The notes beneath the pieces are model-generated. The model searched no databases. It was not told where the DNA came from and saw only the letters and a list, made by a program, of their open reading frames with translations. A DNA stretch of 64,000 nt from JAFKKF01 sp035651055 (GTDB lineage: Bacteria > Pseudomonadota > Alphaproteobacteria > Rhizobiales > Kaistiaceae). Below, piece by piece: positions 34,561-42,119 of this stretch. Positions within the stretch are counted from its first letter, which is position 1. Every line of letters starts with the position of its first letter. The stretch is taken from positions 1 to 64,000 of the forward strand of contig DASRGK010000107.1 in NCBI GenBank assembly GCA_035651055.1, read 5' to 3'. Both the position numbers and the translations under genes were made by a program.

Positions 34561-35222
34561 CCCTCGTCGCCCGGAACCAGATAGCCGAACCCGCGCCGCG
34601 TCTCGATCACCTTCGGACCGAGCTTCCGCCTGAGCCGCGCGACGATCACCTCGATCGTGTTGGGATCCTTGTCGTTGCCCGATTCGTAGAGATGCTCGGC
34701 AAGTTCGGTCGAGGGCACCACCCGGCCGCCGTGATGGATCAGAAACGACAGCAGCCGGTATTCGAGCGGCGACAGGGCGACCGGCAGGCCGTTGAGGGAG
34801 ATCCGCATCTGCCGCGTATCGAGCGACAGCGGCCCCTGCCTCAGGACCGGCGCCGCCTGGCCGGCCGAACGGCGGAGCAGGGCGCGGAGCCGTGCGACCA
34901 GCTCCTCCATCTCGAACGGCTTCGGCAGGTAGTCGTCGGCGCCGGCATTGATGCCTTCGACCCGCTCGGTCCAGACACCCCGCGCCGTGAGGACCAGTAC
35001 CGGGAAATTCCGGCCGGCGGAGCGCCAGCGCTTGAGCACGGTGAGCCCGTCGAGGCCGGGCAGGCCCAGATCGAGGACCACCGCGTCGTAGCTTTCCGTA
35101 TCGCCCTTGAACCAGGCGTCCTCGCCGTGCCGCGATACATCCACGGCAAAGCCTGCGGCCCGCATCGCCGCAGCGATATCGGCCGCGATGCGGGGCTCGT
35201 CCTCGACGATCAGGACCTTCAC
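34557..35222 (-). CDS. OmpR/PhoP-family response regulator
   Basis: The 221-residue regulator has a receiver domain (acidic pocket EDE at 7-9, phospho-acceptor Asp51, LTARG, KPFEMEEL) and a C-terminal winged helix (PLEYRLLSFLIHHGGRVV to RLRRKLG, RRGFGYLV). Partner kinase and PepSY genes overlap it by 4 bases at either end, so the three are translationally coupled. Confidence 0.95.
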   Translation of the reverse strand: MKVLIVEDEPRIAADIAAAMRAAGFAVDVSRHGEDAWFKGDTESYDAVVLDLGLPGLDGLTVLKRWRSAGRNFPVLVLTARGVWTERVEGINAGADDYLPKPFEMEELVARLRALLRRSAGQAAPVLRQGPLSLDTRQMRISLNGLPVALSPLEYRLLSFLIHHGGRVVPSTELAEHLYESGNDKDPNTIEVIVARLRRKLGPKVIETRRGFGYLVPGDEG

Positions 35223-35605
35223 GGCTCTCCCCGATTCTGTCCGCCGTCGTCGTCGCCTTCCCCGCCGGTGGCGGCGCCCGGCGGTCCGGCATCGAGGTCG
35301 ACGGTCGCCCGCCGGCCGTCAGGTCCGACCACCTGGAACCGGTAAACCCAACGCCCGCCGACGCGAACCAGGTCCACCGCAACGACGTCGCCGGGCATGC
35401 GCCGCCCGAGCGCCGCCAGAATCTCGGAGAGCGGCAGAATTTCGCCGCGTTCGTAGAGATCGCGGGCGAGATCGTGATCGCTGTCGTCCTCAGCCGCAGC
35501 AGCAACCGGCAACGCGATGATTGTCGCCGCCAGCCAGCCCTTTATCCATCGCGTGCGCACGCGCCGGAATATAGCAGCGGTGCCTTGCATTTTGCTGGCA
35601 ATCAT
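35219..35605 (-). CDS. PepSY-domain periplasmic protein
   Basis: The 128-residue protein has a signal or anchor segment (WIKGWLAATIIALPVAAAAEDD) and a PepSY domain (about 45-105, LYERGEILPLSEILAAL, VAVDLVRVGGRWVYRFQVVGPDGRRATVDLDA), ending in a Gly/Asp-rich tail. PepSY proteins often sit with PhoPQ-like two-component systems and modulate them. The start could also be the Met at codon 6. It is first in the operon, 90 bases from the divergent binding-protein gene at 35696. Confidence 0.85.
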   Translation of the reverse strand: MIASKMQGTAAIFRRVRTRWIKGWLAATIIALPVAAAAEDDSDHDLARDLYERGEILPLSEILAALGRRMPGDVVAVDLVRVGGRWVYRFQVVGPDGRRATVDLDAGPPGAATGGEGDDDGGQNRGEP

Positions 35606-35695
35606 ATCGCCGGTCGCACCGCGACTGCCCTTGGCAGGCGTGCAATGGGTGGTATCCTGCCGGCGGGTTGTCTATCGCGAACCCCGTGGTGGGCG

Positions 35696-36583
35696 ATGAC
35701 GCCGTGGTCGACGGGCCTGTCAAGACGGCGCGTTCTGCTGGCAGCCGCCGGCGCCGCGGCGGGCGGTCTTTTCCTGCGACAGACGGCCTGGGCGGTCGAG
35801 ACGGAAGTTCCCCTCCGTTTCGGTATCCCGCAAATCCTGATCTCGCCGATGCTCGACGAGTTCGGTTGCATCGACCGCTATTTGCGCCTGCCATGGCGAC
35901 GACCGGTAAGCCTCACCCAGCACAAGACGAATGCGGAGCTTGCCGCAGACCTGCTCTCCGGCGAACTCGACCTGGCGTGGCTCAGCCCCTATGCGTATGT
36001 CCGCCGCCGTGAACAGCTTCAGGCGATAGCGGCTCCTCTCACGAAGGGGGCGGCAACCGCGCAATCCCTTCTCATCGTCGCCGCCGACCGGCCCGCTTCG
36101 ATGCTCTCGGATCTCGCCGGAGATACCCATGCCTTTGTCGACCCGGAGTCGGCGTCGGGCTTCCTCGTGACGGTCGCCGAACTTGCGAAAATCGGCACGC
36201 GGCCCGGCAGCTTCTTCAACCGGACCTTCTTCACAAACGCCGATCGGAACGTGGTGAGAGCGGTCGCTGCCGGTCTCGCCGGGAGCGGGACGTGCGATGG
36301 CCATGTCTTTGAGGTTCTGAAGGAGATCGAGCCGCGGCTGACCGGAGCCGTGCGGGTTCTTTCGACGAGCTCGCCAATCGCGCCTCCGCCGATCGTGGCG
36401 AAGCGCGGGGGGCTTTCGGCGGCGGCGATGGCGGCCGCGAAATCCCTCTTCGTCGGAATGCGCACCACGGCTACCGGAGAGGCCGCTCTCGGAAAACTCC
36501 GACTGGACGGCTTCGCCGAAGCGGACGATGCGCTCTATGCGCCGATCACCGCAATGGCCGAGCGGCTTAAGGGTATCGTGTGA
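35696..36583 (+). CDS. PhnD-like binding protein of a signalling operon
   Basis: The 295-residue protein has a twin-arginine-type leader (LSRRRVLLAAAGAAAGG, end near AWAVE) and a phosphate/phosphonate-binding-like fold (PLRFGIPQILISP, LLSGELDLAWLSPYAYVRR, VDPESASGFLVTVAEL, NRTFFTNADRNVVRAVAAG). No transporter genes accompany it; instead its stop overlaps a histidine kinase start (GTGTGA) and a sigma54 response regulator follows. It is therefore probably a ligand-sensing subunit presenting its ligand to the kinase. ATG at 35696 starts the leader; the open frame before it is antisense to the PepSY gene. Confidence 0.82.
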   Translation: MTPWSTGLSRRRVLLAAAGAAAGGLFLRQTAWAVETEVPLRFGIPQILISPMLDEFGCIDRYLRLPWRRPVSLTQHKTNAELAADLLSGELDLAWLSPYAYVRRREQLQAIAAPLTKGAATAQSLLIVAADRPASMLSDLAGDTHAFVDPESASGFLVTVAELAKIGTRPGSFFNRTFFTNADRNVVRAVAAGLAGSGTCDGHVFEVLKEIEPRLTGAVRVLSTSSPIAPPPIVAKRGGLSAAAMAAAKSLFVGMRTTATGEAALGKLRLDGFAEADDALYAPITAMAERLKGIV

Positions 36584-37998
36584 TCCGCTCGCTCTCCACC
36601 CCGTGGACCCTGGCGGTCAAGGTCCCCGCGGCCATGGCAGCGGCTGTTGTGGTGATCGCGGCCGCAACCACCGCCCTTGTCTATCAGTTCGTCAGCACGG
36701 CCCAGGATCGCCAGCTGGCGAGCGTCACCCGCTCCTACCTCGACGGGCTGGCTCCGGCGCTCGTCGAGCCGGTCCTGCGGGGGGACATCTGGGGGGTGTT
36801 CGAGATCCTGGACCAACCTCGCTCCTTCTCGACGACCGCGATTCCGGTGGAGCTTGCCGTTGCCGATACGAGCGGCGAGGTGATAGCCGCCTCGGATCCA
36901 CGCAAGGCGCCGAGCGGCGCTCCATTGCCGGCTCGTTTTCGCAACGGAGCCGGCGGCGGAAGCCTTGTCAGGGACGATTCCGGAGAGGTGCTGTCGACCA
37001 CCCTGATCGTGATCGGCGGCCGCAGCGTTGGCAGCCTGCATGTTCTCTGGGACATCACGCCGATGACGCAGGAGCGCCGGATGCTGATCCAAACCGCCGC
37101 CTTGTGGACGATCCTCGTTCCCGCGCTGGTCGGCCTCGCCGGCTGGTTCGCGACGCGGCGGATGATGCGGCCCGTGCAAATATTGTCGCGCCACATGGAG
37201 ACGGCCGACGACGGTTCTGTCCAGCCGATCGGCGGCGCGGTGGTCAGGGCCGCGAGCCGCGAATTCGCCCGTCTCTACCGAAGCTTCAACACCATGGCCG
37301 GGGCGCTCGAGGCGCGTCGCGCGCTCACGGCGCGGCTTGTCGCCGAGGAGCGCCTGTCAAGCCTTGGCCGAATTGCGGCGGGTGTTGCCCACGAGATCAA
37401 CAATCCTCTCGGCGGGCTTTTCGCAACCCTGCACATGCTGAAGACGGATCCCGCTTCACCGACGGTGCAACAGAAGGCAGTTGCGCTCCTCGAACGTGGG
37501 CTAGGGGGGATCCGGGACGTGGTGCGGGCGCTCCTCGCCATTCACCGGCCGGAACGCAACATGCGCCCGATCGCTGCCGCCGATTTCGACGACCTTCGTA
37601 TCCTGATCGGTCCGCAGATCGGCAGTATTCGGCTGACATGGTCGATCGGTCCGCTCAACGGAGTCGATATCGCGGGCGGACCCGTCCGCCAGATGGTGCT
37701 CAATCTCCTTCTCAACGCACTCGCCGCGGCTGGCGAGAACGGCGATGTCGGCCTCACGGTCGCCGCCGCCCCGGACAAGGTGGTGATCACGGTGACCAAT
37801 TCGGGGTCGGCCATGTCCGGTGAAATCGCGGCGTTTCTGGAAGGCAGAGGCACGGCGGACGTGCCGGGCGACGGTCTCGGCGTCTGGCTTGTCCGCCAGA
37901 TCGCGGCCGAGCTCCGTGCCCGCGTCACGATACGAACCGGTACGGAGGGTACTTCGATCACCGTGATTATTCCGCGTCCGATCTCGGGTGCGACCTGA
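36580..37998 (+). CDS. Membrane sensor histidine kinase paired with a sigma54 regulator
   Basis: The 472-residue kinase has membrane segments at about 12-38 and 168-190, a 125-residue periplasmic domain, a HAMP linker (ATRRMMRPVQILSRHM), H-box GVAH271EINNPLGGLF and a HATPase domain (MVLNLLLNALAAAG; GDGLGVWLV in place of the usual GxGLGL). The GTG start overlaps the stop of the binding-protein gene, and the regulator begins about one base after its stop. The H-box is of the NtrB/DctB class, which fits the sigma54 partner. The D-box glycine motif usually read DxGxG is weak (TNSGSAMSGEI). Confidence 0.9.
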   Translation: MIRSLSTPWTLAVKVPAAMAAAVVVIAAATTALVYQFVSTAQDRQLASVTRSYLDGLAPALVEPVLRGDIWGVFEILDQPRSFSTTAIPVELAVADTSGEVIAASDPRKAPSGAPLPARFRNGAGGGSLVRDDSGEVLSTTLIVIGGRSVGSLHVLWDITPMTQERRMLIQTAALWTILVPALVGLAGWFATRRMMRPVQILSRHMETADDGSVQPIGGAVVRAASREFARLYRSFNTMAGALEARRALTARLVAEERLSSLGRIAAGVAHEINNPLGGLFATLHMLKTDPASPTVQQKAVALLERGLGGIRDVVRALLAIHRPERNMRPIAAADFDDLRILIGPQIGSIRLTWSIGPLNGVDIAGGPVRQMVLNLLLNALAAAGENGDVGLTVAAAPDKVVITVTNSGSAMSGEIAAFLEGRGTADVPGDGLGVWLVRQIAAELRARVTIRTGTEGTSITVIIPRPISGAT

Positions 37999-37999
37999 G

Positions 38000-39319
38000 A
38001 TGCTCGACGGCCGGCGCATCGGCATTGTCGAGGATGATGCGGTCATGGGCGACGCGCTCGCGGAATGCTTCCGGCAGCGCGGCGCCGAGGTCGGTTTGTG
38101 GCGGAAGGGCAGCGACGCGCTCACGGGTATCCGGAAATTCGCACCGGAGCTTGTCGTCTGCGACATCCGCCTGCCCGACCTTTCCGGCGAGCAGATATTC
38201 GCGGCCCTCAACGCCGACCTTCCTGCCGTGCCCTTCCTGTTCATAACCGGCCATGGCCGGATCGACGAGGCTGTCCGGCTTATCCGACTGGGCGCCGGCG
38301 ACTACATCACCAAACCGTTCGAAATTCCGCCCTTCCTCGAACGGGTGCGCGAACTCCTGCCGACAGGCGCTCCGGCGCGGCGCGACGTGCTCGGGCGCTC
38401 ACCCGCGATCCGCGCCGTCGAAGCCACGCTCACGCGGGTTGCAGCGATCCGTTCGACCGTGCTGCTCCTCGGCGAGACAGGATCGGGCAAGGAGGTTGCA
38501 GCCCGCTTCCTCCACGATACCGGCCGGCCCGGCACGCCCTTCGTCGCCGTCAATTGCGCTGCCTTTCCTCCCGATCTGCTGGAATCGGAACTGTTCGGTC
38601 ACGAACGCGGCGCCTTTACCGGCGCCGCGGGCAGGCACATCGGGCATGCTGAACGCGCCGGCGACGGAACCCTATTCCTCGACGAGATCGCCGAACTGCG
38701 CCCCGCCCTCCAGGCGAAGCTCCTCCGCCTTCTCGACGAGCGCCGTTTCACCCGCATCGGCGGGGACCGACCGCTCCAATTCAGCGCCCGCGTGGTCGCT
38801 GCGACCAATGCCGACCTCGCCCGCCGCGTCGAGAAAGGCGATTTTCGTCAGGACCTGCTTTTCCGGCTCGACGTGGTCTCCATACGGATCCCGCCGCTCC
38901 GCGACCGCACGGAGGACATTCTCCCGCTGATGGAACGGTTCATGAGCCAATATTGCCGGGAGTTCGGGACGTCGATCCGGCGCTTCGAGCCGGCAGCCGT
39001 GACCGCCGCGCTCCGCCACACCTGGCCCGGCAACGTTCGGGAACTCCGCAATCGCGTCGAACGAGCCGTCGCCTTGTCCGAAAGCCCGGTGCTCGCCGTC
39101 GCCGATCTCTTTCCGAGCGAGGGCGCCGAAGACGCCGCGGAATCGGTCACTCGAAACCTCTCGGCCGTGCGCGCGGCCGCCGAACGGGAAGAGATTTCCG
39201 GAGCGCTTGCCGCCAGCGGCGGCCGCATCCTCGCGGCCGCGAAGCAGTTGGGAATTTCACGGACGACGCTCTGGAAGAAGATGCGCCGGTTGAACCTCCG
39301 CGGGTCGGCCCTGCCCTGA
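38000..39319 (+). CDS. Sigma54-dependent response regulator (NtrC family)
   Basis: The 439-residue activator has a receiver domain (EDD at 11-13, Asp55, TGHG, KPFEIPPF), a AAA+ domain with Walker A GETGSGKE, an intact GAFTGA loop for contacting sigma54, GTLFLDEIAEL and WPGNVRELRN, and a Fis-type HTH (GGRILAAAKQLGISRTTLWKKMRRL). ATG at 38000 is preferred; an in-frame GTG four codons earlier is possible. It is translationally linked with the kinase. I found no convincing -24/-12 promoter nearby, so its targets may lie outside the window. Confidence 0.93.
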   Translation: MLDGRRIGIVEDDAVMGDALAECFRQRGAEVGLWRKGSDALTGIRKFAPELVVCDIRLPDLSGEQIFAALNADLPAVPFLFITGHGRIDEAVRLIRLGAGDYITKPFEIPPFLERVRELLPTGAPARRDVLGRSPAIRAVEATLTRVAAIRSTVLLLGETGSGKEVAARFLHDTGRPGTPFVAVNCAAFPPDLLESELFGHERGAFTGAAGRHIGHAERAGDGTLFLDEIAELRPALQAKLLRLLDERRFTRIGGDRPLQFSARVVAATNADLARRVEKGDFRQDLLFRLDVVSIRIPPLRDRTEDILPLMERFMSQYCREFGTSIRRFEPAAVTAALRHTWPGNVRELRNRVERAVALSESPVLAVADLFPSEGAEDAAESVTRNLSAVRAAAEREEISGALAASGGRILAAAKQLGISRTTLWKKMRRLNLRGSALP

Positions 39320-39462
39320 AGGCGTCGATGCCCTGAGGAATGGCCGACCCGCGGAGCTGACCTGACCGCGATGTTGCGGAAGGGTGCGCGCACGTCTGGC
39401 GTACGCCGCAACGAGACACTCGCCAACCGCTTTCTCGATGCCGGCTGCCAAGTCTGCCGGCA

Positions 39463-39963
39463 TCAATGCGCGGCGAGCCACTCCTCGCTCTTCTGCTTCG
39501 CGTCGGCCAGTTCGGCAGGCGTCAGCTTCTTCGCCACGAGGTCGCGAAAGGCGGCGGCATTGCTTTTCGCCTCGGTGTCACCGGCCTGGTCATAGCCGGT
39601 CACCGCGACCACGCACCAAGTGTAGGCTCTGGCCGAATCGACCGGAGTGCCAACCCCGCCAACGGCGTAGTTCTGACAGAGCGAGTAGCGGGCGTCGACG
39701 ATGCCGTGTGCGGCCGCCTTCTCGAACCAGACGTTACCCTTCTGAACGTCTTCCGGGCGGCCTTGGGCATTTGCATACATCAACCCGACCATGTACTCGG
39801 CCTTTGCGTTGCCTTGTTCGGCGAGGGGCGCGAGGAGCCTCATGGCGGTCTCGAAGTCTGCCCTCCTCCACGCGTCCATTCCGTTTTCCAGCGCGTCATC
39901 GGCCTGCGACGCCGTCGTGACGGCGACAAGCACGGCAAGCGCGAACCAAGAACGCCCGATCAT
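39463..39963 (-). CDS. Sel1-like repeat periplasmic protein
   Basis: The 166-residue protein has a signal peptide (MIGRSWFALAVLVAVTTASQADD) and two to three Sel1/TPR-like repeats of about 36 residues (ALENGMDAWRRADFETAMRLLAPLAEQGNAKAEYMVGLMYANAQG, KGNVWFEKAAAHGIVDARYSLCQNYAVGG). Such proteins mediate protein-protein contacts in the periplasm. ATG at 39961-39963 is set by a GGGAGGAATTC site; a longer frame upstream lacks these features. It stands alone with no informative neighbours. Confidence 0.85.
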   Translation of the reverse strand: MIGRSWFALAVLVAVTTASQADDALENGMDAWRRADFETAMRLLAPLAEQGNAKAEYMVGLMYANAQGRPEDVQKGNVWFEKAAAHGIVDARYSLCQNYAVGGVGTPVDSARAYTWCVVAVTGYDQAGDTEAKSNAAAFRDLVAKKLTPAELADAKQKSEEWLAAH

Positions 39964-40201
39964 TGAATTCCTCCCGGAGCTGGTGAGCACGACCGACGGG
40001 AGGGCAACGACCATGCCAGAGGAGCGAAACCTCAGTTCTCCGGCAATCGTCAGGGGTTCTGGCCGCCCTGGACCTCGCCAGTGTTTCCGTTCGGCAACGT
40101 CGGAGGATCGCACGGTTCACAAAGCCTGACATCCCGGAAGGCCTGACGGGATCGGTCAGCCCGCTGCTCTCCCCTGATCGCAGCGTCGAGCGCGGCGGGT
40201 C
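39964..40201. other. Gene-poor stretch before a small membrane ORF
   Basis: No reading frame here has family resemblance or a ribosome site I trust. It probably contains the promoter of the Sel1-repeat gene on the minus strand. Confidence 0.4.
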
Positions 40202-40333
40202 TCAGGCCAGTCCGACCTGATGCAGGACGAACCAGCCCGCCGCCGCCGTCGCCTCGATCAGCCGTCCGTGATTCTGGGAGAGGTCCCAGATGCAAATCAC
40301 GACGATACCGAAGACGGTGAGCATCAGCCGCAT
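40202..40333 (-). CDS. Small single-span membrane protein (43 residues), tentative
   Basis: The frame encodes 43 residues: one hydrophobic segment (MRLMLTVFGIVVICIW), a polar DLSQNHGRLIEAT middle and an amphipathic end GWFVLHQVGLA. Tiny proteins of this plan (helix, WDL..N.GR, short amphipathic tail) are common and uncharacterised in Rhizobiales genomes as I remember them, which is the main reason to report it. The frame stays open upstream, but that part looks like non-coding GC-rich sequence. Only a weak AGG precedes the ATG at 40331-40333. No function is assigned. Confidence 0.45.
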   Translation of the reverse strand: MRLMLTVFGIVVICIWDLSQNHGRLIEATAAAGWFVLHQVGLA

Positions 40334-40597
40334 TGCCTGATGAAAAGCCCCCACCGATTGCCGTTTCGCTGAAAGGCACGAACGGATTGGAACGTCGGCG
40401 GTCGGCCTTCCTTCACCAATCGCCGCCGGCCTGGGTTGGCGCCGGCCGGCCGGGCGCAGGAGAAACCGGCGGAAGTTCCCCCGTTTCCGCGGATGTCGCC
40501 GGGCGCATAGTCCCTGGCATTTCATGCAAAGTTCGGTGGCCCGCGCAATGGCAGGCTCACCATAGGTATCGAGCGGAGGCCCGAGAGGCGACGCCGG

Positions 40598-40695
40598 CAA
40601 GCGGCGCGACTTTCGAGAACATCAACCCGGCGACGGGAGAGGCGATCGGGGTCGTTGCGGCCGGCGATGCGGCCGATGTCGACCGGGCGGTGGCG
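40598..40695 (+). pseudogene. N-terminal aldehyde dehydrogenase remnant
   Basis: One frame reads SGATFENINPATGEAIG followed by VVAAGDAADVDRAV, which matches the opening of NAD-dependent aldehyde dehydrogenases (consensus FENINPATGE ... V..GDAADVDRAV). The match stops abruptly; the frame ends at 40707 and no catalytic Cys/Glu region follows. No start codon with a ribosome site precedes it. It is best read as a decayed or deleted gene, not an active enzyme. Confidence 0.6.
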
Positions 40696-40814
40696 CCCAC
40701 GGCATGATCGGGTCGGGATCGCCGGGAATGGTCGCCGAAGGCCTTCGGCGGCGAGGAGGACTACCGCCGGCAGGTCCTAAGGCGGAGCGCTCCGGTGCCG
40801 GGCGGATCGGGGGT

Positions 40815-40834
40815 CCGCCTCCCCGGGGAGGCGG
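40815..40834. repeat. Perfect 20-base GC palindrome
   Basis: CCGCCTCCCCGGGGAGGCGG is fully self-complementary with no loop. It lies in the gene-poor region. It could be a terminator-like or REP-like element; no second copy was noticed in the window. Confidence 0.5.
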
Positions 40835-41102
40835 CATTACGCCGCAAGGCGGAGGCCGAACGGCGCGGAGTGCTGCTTCGCGACGGGCTCGTCGCCGGCC
40901 TCATCGCCCTGGCCGCCCGGCTGCGCAGCTGCCGCCGCCCAGCGCCCGCCCCGTCTGACGCCGCTGCAGGCGGTCCAGCCAGACGATCGAGCCGCCCGGA
41001 CTCGATCCGGGCGGTCGCGAATAAACCGAGGCGCCGGAGTGTTGAAATCCCGGTGGGCGGTTGCGCGCCGATACGCGCGCGTTTGTGAAAGAGGAGACTC
41101 GC

Positions 41103-41564
41103 ATGATCAGGCAACTCGCGATCGCGGGTGTGCTTTTGGCCGCCTTGGGAATGACCGGCGTGGCTGCGCATGCAGCTACCGAGCCGGCGAAGATCGCCGT
41201 TACGGACAAAGGCAAGGCGTGGGTCGATACCAAAGGCATGACCCTCTACACCTTCGAGAAGGACACCAAGACCAAGTCGAAGTGCAACGACAAGTGCGCG
41301 GTCGAGTGGCCGCCTCTGGCGGCCTCGGCCTCCGACAAGGCCTCGGGCAAGTGGACCATCATCAAGCGCGACGACGGCACGCTGCAGTGGGCCTATTCGG
41401 GTCACCCGCTCTACACCTTCGTCGACGACAAGAAGCCCGGCGACGTTACCGGCGACGGCGTGGACGGCTTTCACCTGGCCAAGGCCAATCTGGCGGTCGC
41501 ATACAAGGTCAAGGTGACCACGCCGAAGCCCAAGGCTCCGGCGAAGCCGAAGTCGATCTACTAG
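41103..41564 (+). CDS. COG4315 secreted protein with repeated YTF motif
   Basis: The 153-residue protein has a signal peptide (MIRQLAIAGVLLAALGMTGVAAHAA) and two copies of the COG4315 motif (LYTFEKDTKTKSKCNDKCAVEWPPL and LYTFVDDKKPGDVTGDGVDGFH). The pair of cysteines in KCNDKC and the WPPL segment are characteristic. It ends in a Lys/Pro-rich tail. ATG at 41103 follows AGAGGAGA, which excludes the upstream in-frame ATG at 41061. It is a stand-alone gene; the family has no established function. Confidence 0.88.
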   Translation: MIRQLAIAGVLLAALGMTGVAAHAATEPAKIAVTDKGKAWVDTKGMTLYTFEKDTKTKSKCNDKCAVEWPPLAASASDKASGKWTIIKRDDGTLQWAYSGHPLYTFVDDKKPGDVTGDGVDGFHLAKANLAVAYKVKVTTPKPKAPAKPKSIY

Positions 41565-41606
41565 CTGGCGGCGGTCCAAGCCCGCCGATCCCTCGCTCCC
41601 TCAAAG

Positions 41607-41635
41607 CCCGGCCCGCGCCTCTTGCGCGGACCGGG
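41607..41635 (+). terminator. Terminator-like stem-loop after COG4315 gene
   Basis: CCCGGCCCGCGC (41607-41618) pairs with GCGCGGACCGGG (41624-41635), 11 of 12 positions, with a 5-base loop. It lies 43 bases after the stop. There is no T-run, so intrinsic termination is uncertain. Confidence 0.5.
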
Positions 41636-41965
41636 ACTTCGCGCAAGCGCCCGACGGTTTCCCGACAGAGGACCCGTATCAAAGTCGGGCGGCCCTGCGG
41701 CGTCCCGCACCTTCCGGCGCAGTCGGTGATAGACGCTAACGAACCAAGTCCCTTAGCCGCCACGGGCGAGGTGCAGCCGTACGCCGCCTGCGCCCTCGGC
41801 ATAACCGTTGTGGAAGGAAGCCTCAGGATCTCCGCGCCGGACTCGCGGCCCAAGGCGGGATCTGCCGAGGACGAGACCTGCCGTCGAATTCAGCCGGTTC
41901 TTTGGACCCTGCTTAACGGCTCCGGATTCTGATCGTCTCCTCGGCCCGCCGCAGTCTAGCTGCTG

Positions 41966-41998
41966 CTTTTTTGTCCATAAAAAACATGTTGAAACATG
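41966..41998. promoter_or_regulatory. AT-rich operator region of the 42.1-46.7 kb operon
   Basis: The core TTTTTTGTCCATAAAAAA (41967-41984) matches the site at 47738-47755 beside the GntR gene (shared CTTTTT, central TC-AT and ATAAAAAACA). It is directly followed by the perfect inverted repeat CATGTTGAAACATG (41985-41998). The centre of the first is 144 bases before the binding-protein ATG. Confidence 0.6.
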
Positions 41999-42119
41999 AA
42001 GGCCTGGTGATTTTTATAGAGAAGAGACTGCGCTGAACGTGGTCCGCGCTCGACTTGGACCTCGGTCCCGAAAGAAATCTGTCAGCCGCCTGAAACGTCA
42101 ATCCTGGGGAGGAATGGCA

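Larger units (their letters stand above)
40334..41102. other. Gene-poor region with a coding relic and palindrome
   Basis: These 769 bases hold no intact gene I can support. They include a fragment resembling the start of an aldehyde dehydrogenase (40598-40695) and a perfect 20-base palindrome (40815-40834). The rest has several open frames typical of GC-rich noncoding DNA. The promoter for the COG4315 gene must lie near the right end. Confidence 0.45.
41565..42119. other. Intergenic region with stem-loop and GntR-type operators
   Basis: The 555 bases hold no convincing gene. A stem-loop at 41607-41635 (CCCGG and CCGCGC arms, one mismatch) may end the COG4315 transcript. The right third is strikingly AT-rich (41960-42020) and contains the near-palindrome TTTTTTGTCCATAAAAAA (41967-41984) and CATGTTGAAACATG (41985-41998), probably the control region of the transporter operon beginning at 42120. 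Nothing recognisable was seen in 41650-41950. Confidence 0.55.

Noticed and set aside
40501..40530. Possible sigma54 promoter near CTGGCATTTCATGCA
   Set aside because: Spacing between GG and GC is 10 rather than the required 12 bases from G to G, so it fails the -24/-12 rule.
40795..41088. A 97-codon frame in the gene-poor region, possibly more aldehyde dehydrogenase
   Set aside because: A weak likeness (AERRGVLLR) to the family is not enough, and it lacks a ribosome site and catalytic motifs.
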